A DNA stretch of 64,000 nucleotides from Thalassospira sp. HF15 (GCF_011806525.1 NZ_JAAVKI010000002.1:434001-498000), one strand, 5' to 3'. Positions 17,860-27,607 are shown, counted from the first letter of the stretch. Numbers and translations: made by a program. The notes: generated by a model from the sequence alone, not told the origin.

Positions 17860-18318
17860 ATGGGCCAGTTGACCCGGTTTTTCGCCGTTATCATGTTTTT
17901 CCCGCTCCTTGCCGCCTGCGAAGATGAACAGGCAAGTGGGCCGACTGCTGATGAAATCACCACGGCGGTGATCGAACGGTTTCGCGATGATCCCTATGCC
18001 AAGGTTGGTCATGTTGAAAACGTGACCAAGACAAACAGCATTTCCGAAGATGAAAATGAAGTGGTTGTCATGGTGCGTTACGAGCTTGTGTTTGATCGTA
18101 CCGTCGCAGATTTTGCCGATGACGTGACCGAGAAAGGCAAGGCAGCCGGGTCGATGGATGAAGTTGGCAATACTGCGCGTGATGCGCTTGATCTTGTGAA
18201 GACCAAGATGCTGACCCTTAAGGAAGGGGGCTACAAGGTGGGCGACCGCCGCGAGATCGAAGACGAAATTCGTTTGCTGAAGTCCGAAAAGGGCTGGATT
18301 TATCGCGGCGGATCCTGA
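17860..18318 (+). CDS. Small lipoprotein of unknown function
   Basis: The 152-aa product begins with a short type II signal peptide (MGQLTRFFAVIMFFPLLAAC) with the acylated cysteine at C20. The mature part is hydrophilic, mixed alpha/beta and rich in Asp, Glu and Lys, without recognisable motifs. CAGGA lies 7 bases before the ATG. It is a monocistronic unit ending at a strong terminator. Localisation is well supported; function is unknown. Confidence 0.8.
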   Translation: MGQLTRFFAVIMFFPLLAACEDEQASGPTADEITTAVIERFRDDPYAKVGHVENVTKTNSISEDENEVVVMVRYELVFDRTVADFADDVTEKGKAAGSMDEVGNTARDALDLVKTKMLTLKEGGYKVGDRREIEDEIRLLKSEKGWIYRGGS

Positions 18319-18347
18319 TCAGCGCTGATGTTGTGCCCAAAACGCAG

Positions 18348-18376
18348 AAAAGGGATCCAGAAGGATCCCTTTTTTA
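18348..18376. terminator. Bidirectional rho-independent terminator
   Basis: AAAAGGGATCC, loop AGAA, GGATCCCTTTTTT. It sits between the lipoprotein gene and the convergent Bax-type gene. Confidence 0.9.
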
Positions 18377-18393
18377 TTGTGGCAAAAGTCATC

Positions 18394-19383
18394 TCACTCT
18401 TCGAGTGAGGCCAGAACCTTTGGGGGCGGTGGCACATCCCCGGCCGCAAAGGTCAGGCCATCAAGCTGATTGAGGCCGTTGACACTCATGATGGCGTGCA
18501 GGCTGTCGACATACTCAGCGCCACGTTCGGAATATTTGGTCAGGGTATCGGCCAGGTCCCAGCCGCTGACGATCTGACCTTCGGCGCGAAGTGCCGCGCG
18601 GCGTTCGCGCAAGCTCTGATAGGCCGGGTGCGAGTTGATGTTGCGCGCATAGGCCCGGACACTGTCCATCAGGCTGCCGAATGCCTTGATCACGTGGGTT
18701 TTGCCATCTTCGCGATCCTTGGGCACGATGCCTTCATCATCCCCCCAGGCCCACTGGCCAAACAGGGCGTTGCCCTTGCGCACAAAGCGCGAGGTGCCCC
18801 AACCACTTTCTTCGGCCGATTGGGCAAGAATGAGCGAGGTCGGAATGACGTCGATGCGTTCAAGCAGGGCAGTGATGCCGCCATCGGTCACCCGATAGCG
18901 TTTCATCAGCTGGTTGACCCATTGCTGATCGGCCTGGCTGACCTGGGTGCCGGAAATACCCTTGGCCTGAATGGACATCAAACGTTCGCGGCGTGCGCTG
19001 ATTTCTTCATTCACGCGCATGGCCAGCGGCAGCATGATCCGCAGGAAAAGGTGTTTGCGTTCATCGACCGATGCCAGTTCGCCAAGGCCCTTGGGTACAC
19101 GCTTGATATAAACGCGCGGGACTTCGCCGACCTCATCAAGATGATAGTCGATGCTTTTGAAATACTGATTGAGCGCGACGACTTCCGGGCCGCGGCGATA
19201 AACCGGTTTCTTCTTTTTGTTTTTGATTGCTTCAGGCGTGACTTCGGCGTTTTCGGTGCCGAGACCTTCCGGAGTTGGCGAGAGATCAATTCCGGCGAAA
19301 ATACCAATATACAGGAAAATTACTGCTCCGAAAATCGAAGCAAGCGCATAATTCCGGTAATTGTTTGTTTTTGCGCTAGTCAT
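18394..19383 (-). CDS. Bax-type glucosaminidase domain protein, membrane anchored
   Basis: The C-terminal 170 residues match the Bax/FlgJ-like glucosaminidase fold (mannosyl-glycoprotein endo-beta-N-acetylglucosaminidase family). Catalytic-region features are ILAQSAEESGWGTSRFVRKGNALFGQW, with the likely acid glutamate in AEESGWG, and SVRAYARNINSHPAYQSLR. An N-terminal membrane segment (YALASIFGAVIFLYIGIFAG) would anchor it facing the periplasm, so cell-wall cleavage is the likely role. I chose the ATG at 19383 over one 11 codons upstream because GGAG precedes it. Length 329 aa. Confidence 0.85.
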   Translation of the reverse strand: MTSAKTNNYRNYALASIFGAVIFLYIGIFAGIDLSPTPEGLGTENAEVTPEAIKNKKKKPVYRRGPEVVALNQYFKSIDYHLDEVGEVPRVYIKRVPKGLGELASVDERKHLFLRIMLPLAMRVNEEISARRERLMSIQAKGISGTQVSQADQQWVNQLMKRYRVTDGGITALLERIDVIPTSLILAQSAEESGWGTSRFVRKGNALFGQWAWGDDEGIVPKDREDGKTHVIKAFGSLMDSVRAYARNINSHPAYQSLRERRAALRAEGQIVSGWDLADTLTKYSERGAEYVDSLHAIMSVNGLNQLDGLTFAAGDVPPPPKVLASLEE

Positions 19384-19521
19384 CTTTGAATCTCCAGGAT
19401 CAGTCAGACTGTCCATCCCAAGTGGAGGTTATCTATGCCTGCGACACGCGATGATCGCAACGGCCAATATCTCCGAGAGTTGAAAACGCCAAGAAAACCT
19501 TTTCGTTCGGCGCAAAATTTT

Positions 19522-19557
19522 AACGCCCGGCGCGGGCAAAAGTTCGCGCCGGGCGTC
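19522..19557 (-). terminator. Terminator hairpin after nfu
   Basis: ACGCCCGGCGCG and CGCGCCGGGCGT form a 12-bp GC stem; reading on the minus strand it is followed by TTAAAATTTT, a weak T tract. Confidence 0.6.
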
Positions 19558-19662
19558 TGAATTTGTTAACGACTCGTAAAAATGCACCTGAACCTGTCAC
19601 CGATGGTCTGTTGCCATTTCGGGCGGTGACGTGTCAGTCCCGACAAAGATCGTGATAAGACC

Positions 19663-20232
19663 CTAGTCGGCCATGACCGGTTCGACGGCCTGAACTTCAG
19701 GCACGTAATAACGCAGCATGTTCTCGATGCCCATTTTGAGCGTCGCGGTGCTGCTTGGGCAGCCTGCACAGGCGCCATGCATTTCGAGGAAGACGACACC
19801 GTCTTCAAAACGATGGAAGACGATATCACCGCCATCCTGTGCCACCGCCGGGCGGACACGGGTATCAAGCAGTTCCTTGATCTGGCTGACCAGTTCATCA
19901 TCGCCCTCGGCGGCAGAGCTGGTACCGGTTGCGGCGTTCGAATCCTGATCAAGAACCGGCTGACCCGACGTGTAGTGTTCCATGATCCCGCCAAGAATCT
20001 GCGGTTTCAGGGTCTGCCAGTCCTTGGAGTCATCCTTGGTGATGGTGATGAAATCGCCACCCAGGAAAACACCGGCAATGCCATCAATTTCAAACAGCTT
20101 GCGTGCAAGCGGCGATTTGATGGTTTCGTCACCCTTGACGAAGTTTGCCGTGCCAAGGCGGCCCATGACTTCTTCACCCGGAAGGAATTTGAGTGTCGCC
20201 GGATTTGGGGTCGGTTCGGTTTGAATGAACAT
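19663..20232 (-). CDS. Nfu/NifU-type iron-sulfur cluster scaffold or carrier
   Basis: Residues 1-90 are the Nfu N-terminal domain (MFIQTEPTPNPATLKFLPG, GVFLGGDFITITK) and the C-terminal 80 are the NifU-like domain with the cluster-binding CxxC in HGACAGCPSS. Such proteins deliver 4Fe-4S clusters to apo-enzymes. Length is 189 aa from the ATG at 20232, which follows GAGAGGACC; an in-frame start 6 codons upstream is less likely. Confidence 0.93.
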   Translation of the reverse strand: MFIQTEPTPNPATLKFLPGEEVMGRLGTANFVKGDETIKSPLARKLFEIDGIAGVFLGGDFITITKDDSKDWQTLKPQILGGIMEHYTSGQPVLDQDSNAATGTSSAAEGDDELVSQIKELLDTRVRPAVAQDGGDIVFHRFEDGVVFLEMHGACAGCPSSTATLKMGIENMLRYYVPEVQAVEPVMAD

Positions 20233-20393
20233 TTCGGCTGGTCCTCTCACTCTGACTGTCGGGGCTTATGCTGCCCGCTCAACAGTCTGCATTGCATTTG
20301 GTTAGGCCCTAAATGGGGCAAAAAACCCAAAAGATCAAGTCGCAGTACGCAACTCAGGTATTCCGTGCGGCGCAAACTGTGATCACGTTGACG

Positions 20394-21368
20394 TTAGCGT
20401 TGCAGGATGCTGCTGATTTCGCGCATTTGGGTGCGTGCACGCAAAAGATAGAAACCAAGCCCTGCAAGATGGTTGGGGAAAACGATGCCATCGGCTGATC
20501 CGTTGACAACAACCAGTGGGTCAAGGGCGGCTGCGGCCTGCAACGAGAAGATCATTTCAGCCCAGACCGAGGCGATCTGGCGTTCATTGATGATCTGTTC
20601 GAAATCGGTACCAAGATCACGCAGAATCAGGCTGTAGGCATAAAGGCGCCCCTTGGTCGCATAGAAAACATCATCGGCCGTACGGTCAAAGATCGACGGG
20701 TTTTCAACCTTTTCATCAATCAGGGCAGAGGCCGAGCCAAGATCATTGGCAATACGGTTCAGCGTTTCCTGAAGGTTATCGGCACGGCGTTCAAAAACGG
20801 CATTTCCGTTGGTCAGACGGGTATTATAGCTTTGCAGCGAGCGGATGGCCTGACGGTATTGCTGTTCGGACGTCACACCGGGCAGCAGCGAAACACTGGG
20901 ATCAAATACCCATTTGTCGCCGCGGAACTTCAATAGGCCGGCGGCGTCATCAAGATCGGGGTCAACCTGACTGGACCCACGGGCGCGTCCGATCTGATCG
21001 GAAAGCTCGATGGCAAAGCGCGACAGGGCATAGACAATGCCGGTCTGGAAGTTCGGCATGTTATCAAGGGCCGCACTTGGCAGGAAGAACGGGTCATTGG
21101 CCGTCCAGCGGTTTTGATTGACCTCGCGATCGATCAGACCGGCCGCGGTGCTGACCGCGTGACTGCCGCCCTGATAATCCCCGACAAAGTCGGGATCATC
21201 GTCAATGTTATGCACAAACGCCATGCCTGCCGGATAATAGATCACGGCAATCAGAACGATTACAGCAAGGCTGCGCACCCAGAATTTGCCCGACCCGAAA
21301 ATGGCTTTCAGTCGTGCGCCAAATCCTGCAACGCCGCCTTTTTTATAGAGATAATCGTCTTCAATCAT
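20394..21368 (-). CDS. DUF2333 family protein, single membrane anchor
   Basis: The 324-aa protein has one transmembrane segment near the N-terminus (FWVRSLAVIVLIAVIYYPAGMAF) and a long soluble domain containing RFAIELSDQIGRARGSS, FQTGIVYALSRFAIELSD and LRDLGTDFEQII, which I recognise as DUF2333. The function of the family is not established. The ATG at 21368 follows GGACAGG; a start 11 codons earlier lacks this. Confidence 0.85.
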   Translation of the reverse strand: MIEDDYLYKKGGVAGFGARLKAIFGSGKFWVRSLAVIVLIAVIYYPAGMAFVHNIDDDPDFVGDYQGGSHAVSTAAGLIDREVNQNRWTANDPFFLPSAALDNMPNFQTGIVYALSRFAIELSDQIGRARGSSQVDPDLDDAAGLLKFRGDKWVFDPSVSLLPGVTSEQQYRQAIRSLQSYNTRLTNGNAVFERRADNLQETLNRIANDLGSASALIDEKVENPSIFDRTADDVFYATKGRLYAYSLILRDLGTDFEQIINERQIASVWAEMIFSLQAAAALDPLVVVNGSADGIVFPNHLAGLGFYLLRARTQMREISSILQR

Positions 21369-21450
21369 GGCCTGTCCTGTGAATTGATCGGGCACGTGCA
21401 ATCAGGACTAGAACCTAGGCTGTTGCCACGGAAACGGCAAGTCCATGATT

Positions 21451-21993
21451 TTACGGATTGATGGTGATGAAGGTCTCATAGGTCGCCAGTCCAAGCAGCG
21501 TTTCAAGATCCTGTTCGGCCAGCGCGACACACCCTTCGGTGCCGGCATAATCAGGTTTGGCGATATGCATGAAGATCGCCGATCCCTTGCCGGGCACGGG
21601 CGGGTCATCATTGTGGCCCAGAACGACGATGATGTTATAGAGATCATCGTCACGAAACAGCTTTTCATGGCTGGCATCAAAGGGCAGGCGGACCGGGCAG
21701 TTGTAATCGGGGTGCTTGGGATCGTCACACCAGCCATCCGAGAAGGAAATGGTGGTGACCGGAAGTTTCGTGCGTGGACACGGCCTGCGGTCTGCCCGAT
21801 ACATCACATAACGTAGCTGCCAACGTCCGGCGGGTGTTTTGCCATCGCCCTCGGTTTTTGTATCCGCATCAGTGATGCCATTGACGCCCAGCGCACAGCG
21901 AAAACTGTGATCACCCACGCGCAACAACCCGTCGGCCGAGGCAGACAGTTCAAGCGTTTGGGACGGGGTGTGCGCAACAGCGTCGCTTTGCAT
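21451..21993 (-). CDS. L,D-transpeptidase (YkuD) family protein
   Basis: The 180-aa product carries the YkuD catalytic signature H-x(n)-G-x-x-G-C as MHIAKPDYAGTEGCVAL, with the cysteine nucleophile near residue 153, and the preceding DGKTPAGRWQLRYV typical of the family. These enzymes make 3-3 peptidoglycan cross-links or attach proteins to the wall. No signal peptide or LysM domain is visible, which is unusual for a periplasmic enzyme but common in this short Rhodospirillales-type subgroup. Confidence 0.88.
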   Translation of the reverse strand: MQSDAVAHTPSQTLELSASADGLLRVGDHSFRCALGVNGITDADTKTEGDGKTPAGRWQLRYVMYRADRRPCPRTKLPVTTISFSDGWCDDPKHPDYNCPVRLPFDASHEKLFRDDDLYNIIVVLGHNDDPPVPGKGSAIFMHIAKPDYAGTEGCVALAEQDLETLLGLATYETFITINP

Positions 21994-22007
21994 TCTGCTT
22001 GGGGACC

Positions 22008-22538
22008 TTATTTGAGTTGGTGGTAGGCGGCCTCAATATGCTGACGCGCCGAGGGTGAGAAACAACAAAGGTAAATTTGTGGCATTTCGCCAGTCAGCTC
22101 ACAAATCGTTGATACGGCGATTTTGGCGGCCTGGTCTTCCGGATAGCCAAATATTCCCGTGGATATGGCAGGAAAAGCGACAGATGCCAGATTGTTCTCA
22201 ACCGCAAGCAGGATTGATGCGCGATAACAGCTTGCCAGCAGATCAGCCTCACCCTGCGTGCCGCCGTGCCACACCGGACCGACCGTGTGGATGACGTATT
22301 TTGCTTTCAAACCGAATCCCGGCGTGATCCGGGCTTCACCCGTCGGGCAGGGCGCAAACGGCTGGCAGGCGGCTGCCAGTTCCGGGCCCGCCGCGCGATG
22401 AATGGCACCGCACACACCGCCGCCAGGCAACAGGGCCTCGTTCGCGGCATTGACGATGGCATCGACATCAAGGGTCGTGATGTCGCCGAGAATGATTTCG
22501 ATGGCGTGGGTCTTGTCGGGCGTCGTTTTGTGGGTCAC
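22008..22538 (-). CDS. Macrodomain O-acetyl-ADP-ribose deacetylase-like protein
   Basis: The 176-aa protein is a single macrodomain of the YmdB/MacroD type. Ligand-binding segments are GDITTLDVDAIVNAANEALLPGGGVCGAIHRAAG and the phosphate loop PAISTGIFGYP. It probably hydrolyses O-acetyl-ADP-ribose or ADP-ribosyl-protein bonds. That product is also made by sirtuins, and one is encoded 7 kb away (29041-29805), but they are not in one operon. The start is GTG. Confidence 0.93.
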   Translation of the reverse strand: MTHKTTPDKTHAIEIILGDITTLDVDAIVNAANEALLPGGGVCGAIHRAAGPELAAACQPFAPCPTGEARITPGFGLKAKYVIHTVGPVWHGGTQGEADLLASCYRASILLAVENNLASVAFPAISTGIFGYPEDQAAKIAVSTICELTGEMPQIYLCCFSPSARQHIEAAYHQLK

Positions 22539-22630
22539 GGACGATATCCTGTAACGTGAACTTTTCCCTCTTTTCCACCCTGTAAGGGTGGTATCCCTCC
22601 ACCAAAGTATTGTTCCGTAAGCAATAAGTC

Positions 22631-22668
22631 AAAAAAACAACGCCCCGTCACATTTAACGGGGCGTCGC
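22631..22668 (-). terminator. Rho-independent terminator of ppa
   Basis: On the minus strand: GACGCCCCGT, a short loop, ACGGGGCGT (one base offset), then TTGTTTTTTT. It begins 44 bp after the ppa stop. Confidence 0.85.
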
Positions 22669-22711
22669 ATTTGAAAGCCGAGACCGGTCCGAAGACGCGG
22701 TCGCGCTTTGA

Positions 22712-23236
22712 TTATTTACCCAGACGGGTCACACCTTCTTCGATCAGCTTGGCAGCAGATTCTGCGCCTTCCCAACCGGTGACTTTGACCCATTTGCCTT
22801 TTTCGAGGTCTTTGTAACGCTCGAAGAAGTGCTGGATCTGGTCGCGCAGGATCTGCGGCAGATCTTCGTGGGATTTGATGTTGGTGTAGTACGGGTCGAT
22901 CTTGTCATGCGGAACGCAGATCAGTTTTTCGTCCTGACCGGCTTCGTCTTCCATGATCAGAACACCGATCGGACGTGCGCGGATAACCGAACCGGCAACG
23001 ACCGGCTCGCGGAACATGACCATCGCGTCAACCGGGTCACCGTCTTCGCCAAGCGTGTTGGGGATGAAGCCATAGTTGACCGGGTAATACATCGAAGTGT
23101 GCAGGAAACGGTCTACGAACACAGCACCGGAGTCCTTGTCGACTTCGTATTTGACCGGTCCGCCCTGCGGAATTTCGATGACGACATTTACGTCCCACGG
23201 AACATCTTTGCCAACGGCAATCTTGCTGAGATCCAT
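22712..23236 (-). CDS. ppa: Inorganic pyrophosphatase
   Basis: It hydrolyses pyrophosphate to two phosphates, driving polymerisation reactions. At 174 aa it is the normal family I size. The signature DGDPVDAMV carries the metal-binding aspartates, and EIPQGGPVKYEVDKDSG, YPVNYGFIPNT and DLPQILRDQIQHFFERYK are typical. AAGGG precedes the ATG. Confidence 0.97.
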   Translation of the reverse strand: MDLSKIAVGKDVPWDVNVVIEIPQGGPVKYEVDKDSGAVFVDRFLHTSMYYPVNYGFIPNTLGEDGDPVDAMVMFREPVVAGSVIRARPIGVLIMEDEAGQDEKLICVPHDKIDPYYTNIKSHEDLPQILRDQIQHFFERYKDLEKGKWVKVTGWEGAESAAKLIEEGVTRLGK

Positions 23237-23402
23237 CTGGGAAAATCCCTTTCGCTTTTTGAACGCATGCCCCGATCACCAGGGCGGCTGATATGAGCTT
23301 CGGAGATGCACAGATGCACCCGAAGGAAAATGATGCCGACCTTTTATCGCGAAACGCTGTCGTATCCAAGGGGGCAGGAAATGATACTTTTGATCAGAAA
23401 CG

Positions 23403-24242
23403 TTATGCGGTTTCGCCGACCTGCAGCAACGCGCTTTTGATCGGAACGAAGCGATCTGTATCTGCCTCAAGACTTTTGAAATATCCGGGGTTCTTCGAAG
23501 CGTTTGCATGGCGGCTCGGCATGGAGCGCCCGTGGAAGAGATGCAGAACCGGGGAGCTGTACTCGACATTCTTGCGCTTAAGGCCAGACCGGATCATGCG
23601 CAAGACAAAGTCCGAGTCTTCAAGACCATGTCCCTCATAGGCTTCGTCAAAGCCGCCGACTTTCATGATGTCTTCGCGGAAGGCCGCAATGTTGCATCCT
23701 TGTGCTTTCTTCCAGCAATCGACGTGTTCCCACAGACTTTTCTGGCTTTGCGGGATCGGGATGAACTGAAATGGACGGTTGCAATTGCCGGTCAGGCCCA
23801 GCATGAAGAGAATCGCACGTGGCCATTTGTGGAAGCGAAGGTGGTTCTTCATTGCAAGTTTGGTAAAACGCTCCTTGAGGAACACGCGTTTGCCGGTGAC
23901 GAAACAACCGGACTCTGCCGCCTTGCGATGGCTTGAGACGAAATCAGACATCAAGCAACAGTCACCGTCGGTAAACACGATGATGTCGCCTTCCGACATA
24001 GCAATGGCGCCGTTGCGCACACGTGACAGACGGTAGCCCTGATCTTCTTGCCAGAAATGTTTGATGGGAACAGGGGACTTTTCCTGCATTCTGGCGATGG
24101 TCTCGGCGGTTGCCGGCCCGGAGCCGTCATCTGCAACAATCACTTCGAAGTTGTCGTCCTTCTGATCGATGAGCGATTGCAAAACCATTTCGAGTGCTTC
24201 GGGCCAATTATAGGTCGAAACGATGACTGAGACCTTATGCAC
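23403..24242 (-). CDS. Glycosyltransferase family 2
   Basis: GT-A fold sugar transferase of 279 aa. It opens with VSVIVSTYNWPEALEMVLQSL and FEVIVADDGSG (nucleotide-sugar binding) and has the metal-binding DGDCC (DxD type). A C-terminal GGFDEAYEGHGLEDSDFVLR is the acceptor region. The GTG start follows GGGGAAG. It is 146 bp downstream of galE on the same strand, so a surface polysaccharide or LPS-sugar role is likely. Confidence 0.92.
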   Translation of the reverse strand: MHKVSVIVSTYNWPEALEMVLQSLIDQKDDNFEVIVADDGSGPATAETIARMQEKSPVPIKHFWQEDQGYRLSRVRNGAIAMSEGDIIVFTDGDCCLMSDFVSSHRKAAESGCFVTGKRVFLKERFTKLAMKNHLRFHKWPRAILFMLGLTGNCNRPFQFIPIPQSQKSLWEHVDCWKKAQGCNIAAFREDIMKVGGFDEAYEGHGLEDSDFVLRMIRSGLKRKNVEYSSPVLHLFHGRSMPSRHANASKNPGYFKSLEADTDRFVPIKSALLQVGETA

Positions 24243-24388
24243 GCAAGCTTCCCCTTTGCGACGTGTGAAACCCCAGTCCAGAGCAGGAATGTGGGTGGAT
24301 TGTGCGAACAGTATTTCCGACTGGCTCTTTGTTCAACATCCAATTGGCAGGCTGCTCTCCCTGGGGCCAAATGCAGTCCTCAAGGTTA

Positions 24389-25381
24389 TCAGGACCTTTG
24401 GATGTTCGCCTGATAAAAGTTCCATGCATGCTCAATGATTTTGCGCGGTGACGGGTACTTTGGCTGCCAACCAAACAATTCATTGGCCTTTGCCGGGTTT
24501 GCAACCAATCTGGCCGGGTCCCCCGGGCGGCGGGCATCTTGGACAACGTTGAAATCCAGGGCGGTGACTTCCTTGCAGAGCTCGATGATTTCTTTTACCG
24601 AACAACCCTGACCTGTTCCGATATTGGCGATTTCGAATGCCGGTTCGTCAGATGAAGTAACATAACCCAGCGCCTTTACATGGGCATCTGCAAGATCATC
24701 AACGTGGATATAGTCGCGGATACAGGTACCATCAGGTGTGTCATAGTCCGCTCCGAATATCTTTATGTGATCACGTTGGCCGGCCGCAGTTTGCAGTACG
24801 AGCGGAATGAGGTGCGTTTCCGGGTCATGTCTTTCACCTGTCCGGCCCATCGGGTCAGCACCGGCAGCATTGAAATAACGCAGGGCAACAGCATGAAACC
24901 CGTAAATGGACGCATAGTCTGCAAGCATGGTTTCGACCATGGCCTTTGAACGCCCGTAAGGGTTTTCTGCCTGAACCTGCATCGTTTCATCAAGCAGATC
25001 GACATCCGTGTTGCCGTAGACGGCCGCAGTGGATGAAAACACGATATGTCTGCAGTCATTGCGGCGCATGGCCTCAAACAGGTTGAGTGATCCTGCGGTA
25101 TTGACCTTGTAAAACCGGGCGGGCTCGACCATCGACGCACCTGCTTCGATCAAAGCGGCCATGTGAATGACTGCAGCAGGCTTGAATTCCTCAAAGACTC
25201 TGTTCAGTGCAGCATCGTCGCTAATATCTGCTTGAACAAACGGGATGTTCGGTGAAATGGCATCCCGGTGGCCATTTGAGAGGTTGTCAAAAACGACTGG
25301 CTGAAAGCCATTTTCCTGAAGTTTGATGCAAATGTGCGAGCCAATGTATCCCGCGCCGCCAGTTATCAAGATGTTCTGCAT
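24389..25381 (-). CDS. galE: UDP-glucose 4-epimerase
   Basis: It interconverts UDP-glucose and UDP-galactose for surface glycans. The 330-aa SDR-fold protein has the NAD-binding GGAGYIGSH (residues 8-16), the catalytic S/T near S117-T118 and Y142-x3-K146 (NPYGRSK), and the C-terminal QPKYPSPRKIIEHAW. The glycosyltransferase lies next downstream and both may be co-transcribed. Confidence 0.96.
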   Translation of the reverse strand: MQNILITGGAGYIGSHICIKLQENGFQPVVFDNLSNGHRDAISPNIPFVQADISDDAALNRVFEEFKPAAVIHMAALIEAGASMVEPARFYKVNTAGSLNLFEAMRRNDCRHIVFSSTAAVYGNTDVDLLDETMQVQAENPYGRSKAMVETMLADYASIYGFHAVALRYFNAAGADPMGRTGERHDPETHLIPLVLQTAAGQRDHIKIFGADYDTPDGTCIRDYIHVDDLADAHVKALGYVTSSDEPAFEIANIGTGQGCSVKEIIELCKEVTALDFNVVQDARRPGDPARLVANPAKANELFGWQPKYPSPRKIIEHAWNFYQANIQRS

Positions 25382-25426
25382 AACAATGAATTACTTTTCG
25401 TTCCTGAATTCAGGCATAAAATAAGC

Positions 25427-26365
25427 TCACATCACCTTTTTGCGCGCAAGTGATGCAGTTTTCGGATTGATCAGTTCGCGGATCCAGTTGGCGGCCTCAA
25501 TGACGATCGGGTCTTTTTGGCGGGCCGGGCGGATCAGCAGGCGATACCACCAGTTCGAAATGAAATCCGGGAAATTAAGCGGCACAAGTTCGCCGCGGTC
25601 GACGTAGTTCCGCGCGACCACATCGGTACTGGCAACAATGCCCTGACCGGCACGTGCGGCTTCAAGCGCCCAGATATGGTGGCTGAAGGTCCAGCAATCG
25701 GCCAGCGAAAAGCTGGCATCACTGAACCATTGTTCGATCTGGGAGAACTGTTCGCTGTCGCTGTCAATCAACAGGATGTCGCGGGGGCCAAGTTCACCGA
25801 CATCGACATTGCCAGCATCGTAGCCGCGCTTTGCGAGCCATTCCGGGGCGGCAAAGGCGGTGTAGACTTCTGGTGTCAGAAGCTCGGTAATCCAGTCTTC
25901 GGGACCGGGCAGGTCCTTTGGCGCGATCTGAAGGGCCAGATCAATCTCGAGCGGATCGAGCCCATCATCAAATTCGATCTTGCGGAACTGAACCGGGATA
26001 TCAGCGGGTAACCGGTCACGCAGGTTATCAAGCTCATAGAGCAATACTGTCAGTGCCGGGGTCGCCAGTGCGCCGATGCGGATCGCCTTGCCCTTGTCCG
26101 GGCCGACTTCACCGGTGATATCGGCAATGCCATCAAGTGCCTCTGTCAGGCGGGGCAAAAGCAGTTCTGCCGATTTGGTCAGCGTCAGTCCACGGCCCTT
26201 GCGGGTGAACAGCACCACGCCAAGGTTTTCTTCAAGCTGACGGAGTTGATGGCTGATCGCGCTTTGGGTGACATGCAATTCTTCGGCCGCCCCCTTTACA
26301 CTTTGGTGGCGGGCGGTGGCTTCAAAGGCGACAAGGGCGCGCAACGGGGGCAGTTTTCTGCGCAT
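25427..26365 (-). CDS. LysR-family transcriptional regulator (GcvA-like)
   Basis: The 312-aa protein has the N-terminal winged helix-turn-helix (HQSVKGAAEELHVTQSAISHQLRQLEENLG, residues 19-48) and the effector-binding domain. The start MRRKLPPLRALVAFEATARHQS is of the GcvA subgroup. It is divergent from the DMT exporter gene at 26611, the usual arrangement for a LysR regulator and its target, so control of that gene is inferred. GGAG lies before the ATG. Confidence 0.93.
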   Translation of the reverse strand: MRRKLPPLRALVAFEATARHQSVKGAAEELHVTQSAISHQLRQLEENLGVVLFTRKGRGLTLTKSAELLLPRLTEALDGIADITGEVGPDKGKAIRIGALATPALTVLLYELDNLRDRLPADIPVQFRKIEFDDGLDPLEIDLALQIAPKDLPGPEDWITELLTPEVYTAFAAPEWLAKRGYDAGNVDVGELGPRDILLIDSDSEQFSQIEQWFSDASFSLADCWTFSHHIWALEAARAGQGIVASTDVVARNYVDRGELVPLNFPDFISNWWYRLLIRPARQKDPIVIEAANWIRELINPKTASLARKKVM

Positions 26366-26610
26366 CGGGTCTCCATCCGGACGGTGCTAAAGGCTTTTGT
26401 CCTGTCTATCAGGACTGATGAGAAATTGGGCCAAAAAAATCTCAACAATGGCTGAAAAAGCTTCATTCGTATTTTTCCAAACAAGCAGGCAATATCATCG
26501 CCATACAGGGTTTCCGGCCAAGTTACTTTGACGTCCCCTTGCGCCACCCAGCAAGCCAGTCGCCCCCCGACTGCCGGAAACCCCAGTATCCCTTTTCAGA
26601 ACCGGGATTG

Positions 26611-27585
26611 ATGATGGCTGCGATGCAATTAAGCGGTAATTTCCGCGGCGTCCTGTGGATGACGGCTGCCATGGCATCGGGCGTCTTTGTCGATGTCTGT
26701 GCCAAGCTTGTCTCCCACGACGTTCCGACAGGGCAGATCCTTGCGATGCGTGCGCTGACCACGGTTGCGGTGTTTCTGATCATTGTCATGTTCATGGGCA
26801 CGCGCCAGATCCGCACGCGCCGCCCCATGGCCCATATTGCGCGCGGCGTTTTGTGGTACGGGTCGCTGTTCTTTGTGTTCTTTGCGCTGCGCCAGATGAG
26901 CATTGCCGAGGTCAATGCCTATCTGTTTATCGAGGCCCTTCTGACCGTGATGATGGCGGTGGTGATCTTGGGCGAGAAACTGACACCGCGCAAAATCATC
27001 GCAACCCTTCTGGGGCTTGTTGGCGTATGGGTAATGTGTGTTCCGCGCATGGATGGGTTAGGTGTGCCGCTGGGTGTCGGGGCGGCATTGATCGGGGCGT
27101 TTTGCTTTTCGGCGCAAACCCTGTTTGCCAAGGTGCTGACCCGGACCGAGACCAATTTTTCCATGTTGTTCTGGCCACAGATCATTGCGGTTGTGATCTG
27201 GGTGCCGATTGCGATGATCACCTGGCATCCGGCGTCAGTGGCTGATTGGCTATATTCATCGGGTGCCGGTTTCTTTGCCATGCTGACCAATTACATGGTG
27301 TTGCGTGCGGTTCGCGTGGCAGACGCAAGTGTGGTGTCGCCAGCGGCCTATACGGCCTTGCCGTTTTCCGTCGCAATGGATCTGATCTTCTTTGACATGT
27401 TGCCGGTGCCGGTCATTTTCATTGGGGCGGGCATCGTCGTGCTTGCCGTGATGTTGCTGGATTACAAGGGCGGGGCCAAAGCCATCGAGGATGTCGTGGA
27501 AGCAGAAATCTCGGAACTCGATGAATTTGCCGGGAATGGTCAAATCGGGGATGAAGAGGCATCCCCGAAGCCGGCCGAGGCCTGA
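26611..27585 (+). CDS. DMT/EamA-family membrane transporter
   Basis: About ten hydrophobic segments in 324 aa form two EamA repeats, with FVDVCAKLVSHDVPTGQILAMRALT in the first half and SAQTLFAKVLTR in the second. Such proteins export metabolites or amino acids. A longer frame to 26539 exists, but the ATG pair at 26611 (MMAAMQL) fits the family better. The C-terminal tail (about 35 residues) is acidic and hydrophilic. Probably regulated by the divergent LysR protein. Confidence 0.88.
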   Translation: MMAAMQLSGNFRGVLWMTAAMASGVFVDVCAKLVSHDVPTGQILAMRALTTVAVFLIIVMFMGTRQIRTRRPMAHIARGVLWYGSLFFVFFALRQMSIAEVNAYLFIEALLTVMMAVVILGEKLTPRKIIATLLGLVGVWVMCVPRMDGLGVPLGVGAALIGAFCFSAQTLFAKVLTRTETNFSMLFWPQIIAVVIWVPIAMITWHPASVADWLYSSGAGFFAMLTNYMVLRAVRVADASVVSPAAYTALPFSVAMDLIFFDMLPVPVIFIGAGIVVLAVMLLDYKGGAKAIEDVVEAEISELDEFAGNGQIGDEEASPKPAEA

Positions 27586-27607
27586 GCCCTGCATCCAGGC
27601 CTAATGA

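Noticed and set aside
23403..25381. A polysaccharide biosynthesis gene cluster
   Set aside because: Only galE and one glycosyltransferase are present; no polymerase, flippase or other sugar genes adjoin them.
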